From NCBI GenBank assembly GCA_937988775.1, contig CALKHP010000009.1:1-26509 (forward strand): 26,509 nucleotides of DNA, read 5' to 3'. The position numbers were made by a program, and so were the translations under genes. The notes under the pieces were generated by a model, which saw nothing but the letters and a program-made list of their open reading frames with translations, did no database searches and was not told the origin of the DNA. Source of the DNA: an uncultured Alphaproteobacteria bacterium (lineage in GTDB: Bacteria; Pseudomonadota; Alphaproteobacteria; Rhizobiales; Beijerinckiaceae). Shown piece after piece: positions 9,083-16,946 of this stretch (within the stretch, counting starts at the first letter, position 1; each line of letters opens with the position of its first letter).

Positions 9083-10981
9083 TTAATCGGAACCCGGACC
9101 GAACTTTTCAACAGGCAGACCGCCATCTTCGAGGACGGTCAGCCGATTTCGAACGGCATTCAGGCGCTGCAGCGAGCTTTCCGAGGCTTCTCGGCCACAC
9201 TCGGCCTCGATCTCCCGGAGTTCCTTATGTAACGTTCTAACCTTGTGGTGCAAGTCCGCCGCCTGCATCCAGGCGATCTCTGCGTCAAATAGGGCAGCTT
9301 CGGGCCGCGCCCACCAGTCGGCGTGATTTAATGCCTTGTCCATGCGCTCGAGTTCCGGGCCGAGGCCGCGCGCGCGAATCGCCTCGCGCAGACGATCGGG
9401 CTCCGGCTGGTCCAACGCCGACACGCAATCGACCAACACATGCGCCAGCCTTGCCAGTGGCGCGGCCGAAAACGGCAGGCCGACCAGCATCTCGGCATGG
9501 CGCTGCAGGATATCGGGATGGTTGATCGCCCCGACCAGCAGCGCGACCTCACGCGCCGGGTAATTCGCTTCCGCGCCGAACAGCGCGCTGCGCAGGCTGG
9601 CGCTGATCTGCACCGGCGCGCTCGCCAGCGACAGCGACGGCGTCATCGGCGCACCGCGCCCGCCGCGCTGGAATCGGCCTGCCGTCTGCCGGGGGCGCGC
9701 CTCGCGGCCGGGCGCCCTGAACAGCGCCGCCAGCCGTTCGTCGAGCGCGGCGCGGTAATGCTTGCGCAGGGTCTCGTCGCCGATCATGCGCACGACCCCA
9801 TGCAGCCGGCGCTCGAAATCGGCGCGATGCTCCGGCGTATCGAGGGGCGCGCGGTCATGCTCGCGCGTCCAGATCACCTCGACCAGCGGCTGCACCTGCG
9901 CGACCACCGCGGCCAGCGCCGATGCGCCGGCGGTGCGCAGCAGGTCGTCGGGGTCCTGCCCACCGGGCAAAAAGGCGAAGCGCAGCGTGCGCCCGGCGCC
10001 GATCTCCGGCAGCGCGACATCGATCGCCCGAAACGCCGCGCGCTGCCCGGCCTTGTCGCCGTCGAAGCACAACACCGGCTCGCCGCCCATGCGCCACATC
10101 AGCCGCAACTGGTCTTCCGTCAGCGCCGTGCCGAGCGGCGCCACCGTGTTGGCGAAACCGGCCCGCACCATGGCGATCACGTCGACATAACCCTCGACGG
10201 CGATCACGAAACCCTTGTCATGCGCCGCCTTGCGGGCGCGATGCTGGTTGTAGAGGTTGGCGCCCTTGTGGAAGAGCGGCGTTTCCGGCGAGTTCAGGTA
10301 TTTCGCCTGCACCTCCTTGCTGAGAGCCCGGCCGCCGAAGGCGATCACCCGGCCGCGCAGGTCGGTGATCGGGAACATCACCCGGTCGCGAAACCGGTCA
10401 TAGGGAACCGCGACATCCTCATGCTCGATCAGCAGCCCGGCCTCGATCATGTCGCGCGCGGCGACGCCCTTGGAGGCCAGATGATCGCGCAGCGCGAATC
10501 GGTCGGGCGCGGCATAGCCGAGGCGGAAGCTCGCCTGCACGTCGGCATCGAGATCGCGTCCGGCGAGATAACGTCGCGCCTCGCCGCCGGCCTTGCCGTG
10601 CAGGTTGACCTCGAAAAAGGCCGCCGCCATGTCCATGACCTCGTGCAGCCCGGCACGAACCGCTTCCTGGCGCTCCGATTCGGCGCTCGCCACCGGCAGG
10701 GTCACGCCGGCCTCCTCGGCCAGCCGCTCGACCGCCTCGGGAAACGACAGCCCCTCCGCCTCCATCAGGAAGTTGAAGATGTCGCCATCCTTGCCGGAGG
10801 AAAAATCGAAAAACCGCGACTTCTCGTCATTGACGAAAAACGACGGCGTCTTCTCGCTGTTGAACGGCGACAGCCCCTTCCATTCGCGGCCGGATTTGAT
10901 CAGCTTGACCCGCTTGCCGATAACGGTCGAGATCGGCAGCCGAGCCCGAATCTCGTCGAGGATGGAAGGCGGATAGCGCAT
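9083..10981 (-). CDS. dnaG: DNA primase DnaG
   Basis: Primase of 632 residues that makes RNA primers at the replication fork and is recruited by DnaB helicase. The N-terminal domain (MRYPPSILDEIRARLPISTV) leads into the zinc-finger region. The catalytic core follows, with TOPRIM motifs EGYVDV (E263) and DGDKAG (D307, D309), and then a DnaB-interaction C-terminus. Oddly, all four CHC2 zinc ligands are replaced: SPFN at 38-41 stands where CPFH is usual, and DFSS at 59-62 where CFGC is usual. The start at 10981 was chosen from the family N-terminus; the Shine-Dalgarno is weak (GGACC). The open frame extends upstream to 11440 but overlaps the epimerase and is not coding there. It is divergent from the aldose epimerase. 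Confidence 0.97.
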   Translation of the reverse strand: MRYPPSILDEIRARLPISTVIGKRVKLIKSGREWKGLSPFNSEKTPSFFVNDEKSRFFDFSSGKDGDIFNFLMEAEGLSFPEAVERLAEEAGVTLPVASAESERQEAVRAGLHEVMDMAAAFFEVNLHGKAGGEARRYLAGRDLDADVQASFRLGYAAPDRFALRDHLASKGVAARDMIEAGLLIEHEDVAVPYDRFRDRVMFPITDLRGRVIAFGGRALSKEVQAKYLNSPETPLFHKGANLYNQHRARKAAHDKGFVIAVEGYVDVIAMVRAGFANTVAPLGTALTEDQLRLMWRMGGEPVLCFDGDKAGQRAAFRAIDVALPEIGAGRTLRFAFLPGGQDPDDLLRTAGASALAAVVAQVQPLVEVIWTREHDRAPLDTPEHRADFERRLHGVVRMIGDETLRKHYRAALDERLAALFRAPGREARPRQTAGRFQRGGRGAPMTPSLSLASAPVQISASLRSALFGAEANYPAREVALLVGAINHPDILQRHAEMLVGLPFSAAPLARLAHVLVDCVSALDQPEPDRLREAIRARGLGPELERMDKALNHADWWARPEAALFDAEIAWMQAADLHHKVRTLHKELREIEAECGREASESSLQRLNAVRNRLTVLEDGGLPVEKFGPGSD

Positions 10982-11054
10982 GGGCGAGATATAGGTCCGG
11001 CGAGGCCGCGAGGCTAATTCGTTGCGGGACTCGCGGCCGGCTCTCGCATCTATC

Positions 11055-11068
11055 GCACAAGGTTGTGC
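11055..11068. promoter_or_regulatory. Inverted repeat in the dnaG/epimerase divergent region
   Basis: The sequence GCACAAGGTTGTGC has 6-base arms around a 2-base centre. It lies in the 117-base gap between two divergent genes, 74 bases from the dnaG ATG and 31 from the epimerase ATG. It could be an operator, but I know no regulator for this site and a short palindrome can arise by chance. Confidence 0.25.
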
Positions 11069-11098
11069 CCGTAATCCACAGGATATCATGGGAGCGTC

Positions 11099-12001
11099 AT
11101 GCAGCCGATCCGCCTCGAAGCGCATGATCTGACAGCAGAAATCCTTCCCCAGGCCGGCGGCCTGGTGAAAAGCCTCGCCTGGCGCCACGCAGGCCGCGAT
11201 CACGCGCTGCTTTACCCGGCCGATCACGCGCCGCGCGCCGATTCGACCGCCGACCGGCACGGGCTCTGGCCATTGGTGCCCTTCGCCAACCGCGCCTTCG
11301 GCGCCCGCCTGCTGCACGGCGGCGAAAGGCTCGCCCTGCCGGTCAACGATGCCACGGATGGCAGCACCATGCATGGTTTCGGCTGGCAGGCGGCGTGGCA
11401 GGTCGTGGAGCACGGTGCCGACCATGTCCTGCTGCGCCATGCTTACGACCGCGCCGATCCCTATGCCTATGTGGCGGAATTCGACGTGACGCTCCTGCCC
11501 GGCGCGGCGCGGTTTTCACTGGCGGTCAGCAATCTTGGCCAGCGTGCCCTGCCCTTCGGCATCGGCCTGCATCCCTGGTTCCCGCGCAGCGAGCATACGC
11601 GCCTAGCCGCAACGGCGCGTGGCGCGTTGCGCTTCGGGCCGCGCTACCGGGCAACCGGCACGGGACCGGTCATGCCGGCGGATGATCATGCCGCCGGCCG
11701 GCTCCTGCCGCCGGAAACCGCCGTCAGCTATCTCGATTGGGACGGCGTGGCCGTGCTGTCGGAGATCGCGCCCGGCCTCGCCCTGACCATCCGCGCCAGC
11801 GCGACCTTGCGCCATCCGGTGCTGTGGACGCCGGCGGGCGCGCCTTTCGTGTGCTTCGAGCCGCAATCCCATGCCATCGGCGCCCCGAGCGAGCCGGTCG
11901 TGGCGGCGGCGACGCCGCTTGCGCTGCTCCAGCCCGGCGAAACACTGTCCGGCTGGATGACGCTGGAGCCCACGGCAACCATTGAAAACGACCGGCCTTG
12001 A
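11099..12001 (+). CDS. Aldose 1-epimerase family protein
   Basis: Cytosolic mutarotase-like protein of 300 residues (no signal peptide). It would interconvert alpha and beta anomers of an aldose; the sugar is not determinable. Family residues are seen in order: N64-R65 (VPFANRAF), H92 in STMHGFGW, the catalytic-type His at 158 in IGLHPWF, and the catalytic-type Glu at 254 in FVCFEPQSHAIGAPS. It sits alone between dnaG (divergent) and a GatB/YqeY gene (convergent), so there is no sugar operon to indicate the substrate. GGGAG precedes the ATG by only four bases. Confidence 0.88.
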   Translation: MQPIRLEAHDLTAEILPQAGGLVKSLAWRHAGRDHALLYPADHAPRADSTADRHGLWPLVPFANRAFGARLLHGGERLALPVNDATDGSTMHGFGWQAAWQVVEHGADHVLLRHAYDRADPYAYVAEFDVTLLPGAARFSLAVSNLGQRALPFGIGLHPWFPRSEHTRLAATARGALRFGPRYRATGTGPVMPADDHAAGRLLPPETAVSYLDWDGVAVLSEIAPGLALTIRASATLRHPVLWTPAGAPFVCFEPQSHAIGAPSEPVVAAATPLALLQPGETLSGWMTLEPTATIENDRP

Positions 12002-12010
12002 GGCCGTCGC

Positions 12011-12048
12011 GCCTTTCCGATCGGGATGGGCCGGTCAAGCCGGCCCAT
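12011..12048. repeat. Dispersed palindromic repeat, copy 1 (imperfect)
   Basis: The first 17 bases (GCCTTTCCGATCGGGAT) are identical to bases of the long palindrome at 15655-15709. The following part folds as a 9-bp stem (ATGGGCCGG / CCGGCCCAT, 12026-12034 with 12040-12048) with a 5-base loop. It lies just past the epimerase stop and may double as its terminator, though no U-tract follows. Confidence 0.6.
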
Positions 12049-12132
12049 GACGGCGGAGGTGAAGGCGCCAACCTTTCGGCCGCCATCGGCACACTTGATC
12101 CGCCGATCCCGCTTTGGTGAGGCGCCGCCCGC

Positions 12133-12153
12133 GTGGGCATCCGCCATGCCCAC
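12133..12153 (-). terminator. Hairpin after the GatB/YqeY-domain gene
   Basis: A perfect 8-bp stem (GTGGGCAT / ATGCCCAC) with a 5-base loop lies eight bases after the minus-strand stop at 12161. There is no U-tract. Between two convergent genes it most likely acts as a terminator or 3'-end stabiliser. Confidence 0.5.
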
Positions 12154-12160
12154 CCTGCCC

Positions 12161-12619
12161 TCAGCCGTTCAGCACCTGCTTGATGAGCGCGCTCGCCTTG
12201 GCGAAATCCATCCGGCCGGCGAATTTGGCCTTCAGCGCGCCGATGACCTTGCCCATGTCCTTGATGCCGGCCGCACCGATTTCGGCGATGGCCGCGCGGA
12301 CCGCCGCCTCGATCTCGTGCTCGCCCAGTTGCTCGGGCAGGAAACCGGCGATGACGTCGATCTCCATCTGCTCCTTGGCGGCGAGTTCCGGCCGGGCGCC
12401 TTGCGTGTAGAGCGCGATCGAATCCTGGCGCTGCTTGATCATCTTCTGCAGGATCCCCAGGATTTCCTCATCGCTCGCCGCCGGCTTGCCGAGGCCGCGA
12501 TTCTCGATATCCTTGTCCTTGAGCGCCGACAGGATCAGGCGGACGGCGCCGAGCTTCTCCTTGTCGCCGGACTTCATGGCGTCCTTCATCGCAGTCGTGA
12601 ATTCTTCGCGCATCGTCAT
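12161..12619 (-). CDS. GatB/YqeY domain-containing protein
   Basis: Cytosolic protein of 152 residues that consists of the GatB/YqeY tail domain alone: MREEFTTAMKDAMKSGDKEK at the start, LGAVRLILSALKDKDIE, FLPEQLGEHEIEAAVRAAI and MGKVIGALKAKFAGRMDFA near the end. In GatB this domain contacts tRNA; the stand-alone YqeY protein has no proven function. Start 12619 (MTMREEF) has GGAG eight bases upstream; ATG 12613 is the alternative. It is divergent from carA, and the order carA, yqeY, dnaG, rpoD is a familiar alphaproteobacterial arrangement, here interrupted by the epimerase. Confidence 0.92.
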   Translation of the reverse strand: MTMREEFTTAMKDAMKSGDKEKLGAVRLILSALKDKDIENRGLGKPAASDEEILGILQKMIKQRQDSIALYTQGARPELAAKEQMEIDVIAGFLPEQLGEHEIEAAVRAAIAEIGAAGIKDMGKVIGALKAKFAGRMDFAKASALIKQVLNG

Positions 12620-12645
12620 CCGTTCTCCACAAGGCGTGCCGGCGG

Positions 12646-12674
12646 TTGACGCCCGCGACAGGCGAGCATACATC
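12646..12674 (+). promoter_or_regulatory. Candidate carA promoter
   Basis: TTGACG (12646-12651) and TACATC (12669-12674) are separated by 17 bases. They lie about 85 bases before the carA ATG, in the divergent gap with the GatB/YqeY gene. The -35 is good and the -10 is moderate. A 6-bp hairpin (CGCGGG / CCCGCG, 12729-12745) sits near the carA start and could affect translation. Confidence 0.45.
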
Positions 12675-12757
12675 CGCGTGGCAGCACGATATCCGATCAA
12701 TCCGTTGCGCCCGGCGTCCATTTCGACGCGCGGGGCGCTCCCGCGAGGCTAGTTAAG

Positions 12758-13978
12758 ATGACAGCGCCCGAGCTTCAAGCCGCAAACGAACCGGACGACG
12801 TCTGGACCGAACCACAGGTCACCGCGGTTCTGGTGCTGGCCGATGGCACGGTGATCGAGGGTTTCGGCCTCGGCGCGCTCGGAGCAAGTGCCGGCGAGGT
12901 CTGTTTCAACACCTCGATGACCGGCTATCAGGAAATCCTCACCGATCCGTCCTATGCCGGCCAGATCGTCACCTTCACCTTCCCGCATATCGGCAATGTC
13001 GGCGTGAACGAGGAGGATATCGAGACCGTCGACATGGCGGCCGATACCGGCGTGCGCGGCGTCATCGTGCATGCCGCCATCACCAACCCGTCGAATTATC
13101 GCGCCACGCACGACCTCGACAGCTGGCTCAAGGCGCGCGGCATTGTCGGCATGAGCGGCCTCGATACCCGCGCGCTCACCGTGCTGATCCGCGACCAGGG
13201 CATGCCGAACGCCGTCATCTGCCATTCACCGGACGGCAGCTTCGATCTCGACGCCCTCAAGCGCCAGGCCCGCGCCCTGCCGCCGATGGTGGGCCAGGAT
13301 CTGGTGCCGCTCGTCACCGGCAACCGGCGCTACGATTGGGACGAAGCGCGCTGGAAATGGGGCAAGGGTTTCGGCACCGGCGACGCGGAAGCACGCTTCC
13401 ATGTCGTGGCGCTCGATTACGGCGCCAAGCGCAACATCCTGCGCCTGCTGACCGAGCGCGGCTGCAAGGTCACCGTGCTGCCGCCGACCGCCAGCGCCGA
13501 AGAGGTCATGGCGTTGAAGCCCGACGGCGTGTTCCTCGCCAACGGGCCGGGCGATCCGGCCGCGACCGGCGATTATGCGCTGCCGACCATCCGCGCCGTG
13601 CTCGATGCCCGCATCCCGACCTTCGGCATCTGCCTCGGCCATCAGATGCTCGGCCTCGCCATCGGCGCCAGCACCACCAAGATGAAGCAGGGCCATCACG
13701 GCGCCAATCATCCGGTCAAGGAACAGGCGACCGGCAAGGTCGAGATCGTCTCGATGAACCACGGCTTCGCGGTCGATGCCAGCACCCTGCCGGCCAATGC
13801 CGAGGAGACCCATGTCTCGCTGTTCGACGGCTCGAATTGCGGCCTGCGCCTCACCGACCGCCCGGCCTTCTCGGTGCAGCATCACCCGGAAGCCTCGCCC
13901 GGCCCGCAGGACAGCCACTATCTGTTCGATCGCTTCGTCGCGATGATGGCTGAATCCAAGGCCAAAACAGCGGCGTAA
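12758..13978 (+). CDS. carA: Carbamoyl-phosphate synthase small (glutaminase) subunit
   Basis: Glutamine amidotransferase subunit of carbamoyl-phosphate synthase (406 residues). It releases ammonia from glutamine and channels it to CarB for arginine and pyrimidine synthesis. The N-terminal CPSase_sm domain has GEVCFNTSMTGYQEILTDPS at 47-66. The class I GATase domain has LANGPGDP at 260-267, the nucleophile Cys292 in FGICLGHQMLG, and the catalytic His376 and Glu378 in VQHHPEAS. No clear Shine-Dalgarno precedes the ATG at 12758, but no better in-frame start is seen. Its partner carB is 8.5 kb away on the same strand. Confidence 0.97.
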   Translation: MTAPELQAANEPDDVWTEPQVTAVLVLADGTVIEGFGLGALGASAGEVCFNTSMTGYQEILTDPSYAGQIVTFTFPHIGNVGVNEEDIETVDMAADTGVRGVIVHAAITNPSNYRATHDLDSWLKARGIVGMSGLDTRALTVLIRDQGMPNAVICHSPDGSFDLDALKRQARALPPMVGQDLVPLVTGNRRYDWDEARWKWGKGFGTGDAEARFHVVALDYGAKRNILRLLTERGCKVTVLPPTASAEEVMALKPDGVFLANGPGDPAATGDYALPTIRAVLDARIPTFGICLGHQMLGLAIGASTTKMKQGHHGANHPVKEQATGKVEIVSMNHGFAVDASTLPANAEETHVSLFDGSNCGLRLTDRPAFSVQHHPEASPGPQDSHYLFDRFVAMMAESKAKTAA

Positions 13979-14009
13979 CGCGCCACCGGCCGCACCCGGA
14001 GCCGCCGCC

Positions 14010-14717
14010 ATGAACTGGATCGAGTACTGGAACGGCGCGCCGCCGCTCTATGTCAACGCCCGCCACAAGCTGCTGCATGGCCGGCAGGTGGCGCGCGATA
14101 TCGTCAGCGTCCTGCCCGATCCCGATGCGGCGGTGATGGATTACGGCTGCGGCGAGGCGCTCGCCGCCGATGAGGTCGCCGCCGCCTGCGGAAGCCTGAT
14201 CCTCGCCGATGCCGCCGATACGGTGCGCGCCGGGCTTGAGAGCCGCTTTTCCGGCCATGCCACGGTTTCGGTGCTGTCGCCGGACGAGGTTGCCGATCTC
14301 GCCGGGCACAGCCTCGACCTGATCGTCATCAACTCGCTGCTGCAATATCTCGACCGCCCGGCCTCAGCCGCCCTGCTCGCCACCGCGCATGACAAGCTGA
14401 AGCCGACCGGCCGGCTCGTCGTCGCCGATGTCGTGCCGCCCGACGTCTCGCCCGTGGCGGACGCGGCCGCCCTTCTGGCCTTCGCGGCGCGCGGCGGCTT
14501 TCTCCTCGCGGCGCTTGGCGGCCTTGCCCGCACCGCGCTGTCGGATTACGGCCGGCTGCGCAAGCAGCTCGGCTTCACGACCTATGCCGAGGACGAGTTC
14601 CTGACCCTGCTCGATCATGCCGGTTTCGAAGGCGAGCGCCGCCATCCGAATTTCGGCCATAACCAGGCCCGCATGTGCTTCGTCGCCCGGCCGCGCCTCG
14701 CGCCCGGCGAGGCCTGA
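14010..14717 (+). CDS. Class I SAM-dependent methyltransferase
   Basis: Protein of 235 residues with a Rossmann-type methyltransferase fold. Motif I is VMDYGCGEALAAD at 42-54, and LDLIVINSLLQYL with LKPTGRLVVADVV form the later strands. It resembles Methyltransf_11-type enzymes; the substrate is not recognisable. A hydrophobic stretch (about 150-175, Ala/Leu-rich) follows the core and could sit at a membrane or bind a lipid-like substrate, which is inference. It starts 31 bases after carA with GGAG nine bases before the ATG, so it is probably cotranscribed with carA. Confidence 0.8.
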   Translation: MNWIEYWNGAPPLYVNARHKLLHGRQVARDIVSVLPDPDAAVMDYGCGEALAADEVAAACGSLILADAADTVRAGLESRFSGHATVSVLSPDEVADLAGHSLDLIVINSLLQYLDRPASAALLATAHDKLKPTGRLVVADVVPPDVSPVADAAALLAFAARGGFLLAALGGLARTALSDYGRLRKQLGFTTYAEDEFLTLLDHAGFEGERRHPNFGHNQARMCFVARPRLAPGEA

Positions 14718-14774
14718 AGCGCAACCAATCGCCTCCCCGCGCGTTACCCGGCAGCCGCCGAAAGGAACGCGCCG

Positions 14775-15176
14775 ATGGGCTTCAACGCCATCTTCACCCG
14801 CATGGCCAACACCGTGTCGCATTGGGCCGGCCGGCCGGCGGTGTTCATCGCCGCCTGCGCCATCGTGGTAATCTGGGCGGTAAGCGGTCCGGTGTTTCAT
14901 TATTCGGACACCTGGCAACTGGTGATCAATACCGGCACCACTATCATCACCTTCCTGATGGTGTTCCTGATCCAGAACACCCAGAATCGCGACAATGCCG
15001 CGCTGCATTCCAAGCTTGACGAATTGATCCTCACCAGCAAGGCCCACAACAAGTTCATCGGCATCGAGACGCTGCCGGAGGAAGAGATCGCCGAACTGCA
15101 CGAGGCCTGCGAGGCCGAGGCCGGACAGGCCGAGGAAAAGCCGGAAAACAAGGTTTCCGCCACCGCAAAGCGCTAG
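14775..15176 (+). CDS. Low-affinity iron permease family membrane protein
   Basis: Protein of 133 residues matching the low-affinity iron permease family (PF04120, related to yeast Fet4 regions). Two membrane helices (about 21-43 and 47-66) are followed by the family signature FLIQNTQNRDNAALHSKLDE and a Glu-rich cytoplasmic tail. Transport activity of bacterial members is not established, so the name is by family. AAAGGA lies upstream of the ATG. It is 57 bases after the methyltransferase on the same strand. Its TAG stop overlaps the stop of the convergent gtrA-like gene. Confidence 0.85.
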   Translation: MGFNAIFTRMANTVSHWAGRPAVFIAACAIVVIWAVSGPVFHYSDTWQLVINTGTTIITFLMVFLIQNTQNRDNAALHSKLDELILTSKAHNKFIGIETLPEEEIAELHEACEAEAGQAEEKPENKVSATAKR

Positions 15177-15568
15177 AAACCGCCGATGCGCTCGCCAAAG
15201 GTAAACAGCTTGTGGGCACCGAAACTCCACAGCAGCACGATGCCGGTGGTGACGATTTGCGCCGGCAGATAGGGCCAGCCGAGCCGGTCGACGAAACCGT
15301 GCATCAGCCCCCATGTGAACAGGAAGCCGACGCCCGCGACCAGCGCGAAACGCCAGCCGGCATCGAAATGCCCGCGCTCGGTCTGGTAGGTATGGCGCCG
15401 GTTCAGCCCGTAGGACACGACGCCGCCCGCGACATAGCCGGCCAGCGTCGCCGGCACCGGCGCCACGCCGGCGAATTCGACAAGCGCGATCAGCGTGCCG
15501 TAATGCACCGCCGCCGCCGCGAGGCCGACACCGAAGAAACGCGAGAATTGCCGTGCGAGCCCGAGCAT
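15173..15568 (-). CDS. GtrA family membrane protein
   Basis: Four-helix membrane protein of 131 residues of the GtrA/DPMS family (PF04138). Members are linked to transfer of lipid-linked sugars across the membrane during cell-surface polysaccharide or teichoic acid decoration. Family features are SYGLNRRHTYQTER at about 52-65 between helices 2 and 3 and GAHKLFTFGER at the end. No glycosyltransferase gene is adjacent, so the pathway is unknown. ATG 15568 has a G-run upstream (GCGGGGG); the frame stays open upstream through a palindromic repeat that is not coding. Confidence 0.85.
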   Translation of the reverse strand: MLGLARQFSRFFGVGLAAAAVHYGTLIALVEFAGVAPVPATLAGYVAGGVVSYGLNRRHTYQTERGHFDAGWRFALVAGVGFLFTWGLMHGFVDRLGWPYLPAQIVTTGIVLLWSFGAHKLFTFGERIGGF

Positions 15569-15654
15569 GCCCCCGCTTACGCGCGCGGCATGCCTCGTGG
15601 AAAGCGTTTTCTCGGCGCGTCTTGCGCCGGCTTTGAGCAGAGGGCCAGCCGTGC

Positions 15655-15709
15655 CGCCTTTCCGATCGGGATCGGCCGGCTTGAGCGGCCGATCCCGATC
15701 GGAAGGGCG
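15655..15709. repeat. Dispersed palindromic repeat, copy 2 (long near-perfect hairpin)
   Basis: Bases 15655-15678 pair with 15686-15709 over 24 base pairs, all Watson-Crick apart from one G-T wobble, around a 7-base loop (GCTTGAG). The core is CCGATCGGGATCGGCCG and its complement. It lies between gtrA and the outer-membrane protein gene, both on the minus strand, and shares a 17-base block with copy 1 at 12011-12027. It resembles a REP-type element and may end or stabilise the upstream transcript. Confidence 0.8.
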
Positions 15710-15749
15710 CAACCGAGCCCCCGCCCAAACCCGATACAGGAATTCCCTT

Positions 15750-16946
15750 TCACCCGCTCGTCTTGCTGCCGGCTGCCTTTCCGCCAAGGCTGAAGGCGCG
15801 TTGCAGCCCGAACTGGATGTTGAAGCCGTCCGGCACGGAGGTGCCGGTTTCGCGCACCCGGCGCAGCGAGGCCTGCGCTGTCGCCGTCAGCCCGGAGGCA
15901 AAATTGTAGGCGTATTCCAGGCCGATGCCGCGCGTCACCGCCTTGGCGCCGAGCCCGGTATAATCGTCGCTCTTGGCGCGCGCGAACAGCGCCAGCACCG
16001 AGCGCGCCCCCAGCTTCCACGACAGCTTCGCCTCATGCAGGTCGACGATGTCGATGGCCGAGAATGGCAGCGTGGTATCCTGCGCCGTGCGCGAGGAAGC
16101 CAGTTCCAGCACGAACGGATCGAAGGGCAGCTTGAGCTTGGCCGTGAACAGCAACCGGCGCAGGTCGTCGAAATCCTTGTCCGGAAACACCGCGTCGAGC
16201 GCCGAGAGCGAACCCTCCAGCGTCACGCCGCGCAACGTGCCGGAATAGAACAGGTTAGGCTGGAGCCGATCGTTGTCGCGCCGGAAGCCGAGATAATCGT
16301 AATCCTCGAGATAGGCGACTTTGGCCGCCGTCAGCGAGACGCCGAACTCGCCGAGGCCGGTCCTGTAGGCGATGCCCGGCAGCACGGTCAGCGTGCCGGC
16401 ATTCTCATCGCGCGGCAAAAAGGCGCCGAGCGCGAAATAATTGCGCTCGTTCAGCGCCGCCAGCCCGGCCTCGACGCTGCCGAACAGCCGGAAGTCGCCC
16501 AGCTCGTAATCAAGCCGCAGCCGGGCCGAGGCGGCGTTGCGGCGCCGCGACCACGTCTGCTCGTTGCTGGCGGCCAGCGTGCCGCGCAGCACCAGCTTGT
16601 CGGCCAGCAGCGTTGCCGCGTTGAACGTCGCGCTGTTGGCCAGGGAAGGCGCCGCGACGCGCGGATCGTAATAGATATCGACCGCGTTCAAGCTCAGGCT
16701 GATGCCGTCCTTGGCCGAACCGTTGAGATACTGATAACCGAGAATCGTCGTCGAGAAGGCGCTGGCGCGCGCCACCGGCCCATCGGTCGGATTGGAATCG
16801 TAGCCACCGCGCAGCCCGAGCGTCAGCACCGATGTCTCGGTCGCGGCCACGGTCTTGGCCGCCGCAGCGGTCTCGGCCGCGCAAGCCCCTGAAACCAGCC
16901 CGCCGGCGAGCAGTATCGTCGTGACGAGAGAACCGATCAACCGCAT
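15750..16946 (-). CDS. Outer-membrane beta-barrel protein (BBP2-like)
   Basis: Exported protein of 398 residues. A signal peptide (MRLIGSLVTTILLAGGL...) ends at about ACA-AE, and a repeated pattern of amphipathic strands with alternating aromatic and small residues fills the rest. The first strand, TLGLRGGYDSNPTDGP, is like the start of the putative beta-barrel porin family BBP2_2 (PF10082). Function is not known; such proteins often accompany exopolysaccharide export, but no such genes are here. An AAGGGA Shine-Dalgarno precedes ATG 16946. It is divergent from the small secreted protein at 17218 across an AT-rich region. Confidence 0.75.
   Translation of the reverse strand: MRLIGSLVTTILLAGGLVSGACAAETAAAAKTVAATETSVLTLGLRGGYDSNPTDGPVARASAFSTTILGYQYLNGSAKDGISLSLNAVDIYYDPRVAAPSLANSATFNAATLLADKLVLRGTLAASNEQTWSRRRNAASARLRLDYELGDFRLFGSVEAGLAALNERNYFALGAFLPRDENAGTLTVLPGIAYRTGLGEFGVSLTAAKVAYLEDYDYLGFRRDNDRLQPNLFYSGTLRGVTLEGSLSALDAVFPDKDFDDLRRLLFTAKLKLPFDPFVLELASSRTAQDTTLPFSAIDIVDLHEAKLSWKLGARSVLALFARAKSDDYTGLGAKAVTRGIGLEYAYNFASGLTATAQASLRRVRETGTSVPDGFNIQFGLQRAFSLGGKAAGSKTSG

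Noticed and set aside
9440..11017. Plus-strand open frame of 525 codons opposite dnaG
   Set aside because: Arg/Gln/His-rich composition without any recognisable domain, antisense to a conserved primase.
16929..16946. Lipoprotein signal in the outer-membrane barrel protein (Cys near residue 22)
   Set aside because: The residues before the Cys (Ser-Gly-Ala) do not form a proper lipobox, and cleavage after Ala-Cys-Ala fits a normal signal peptide.
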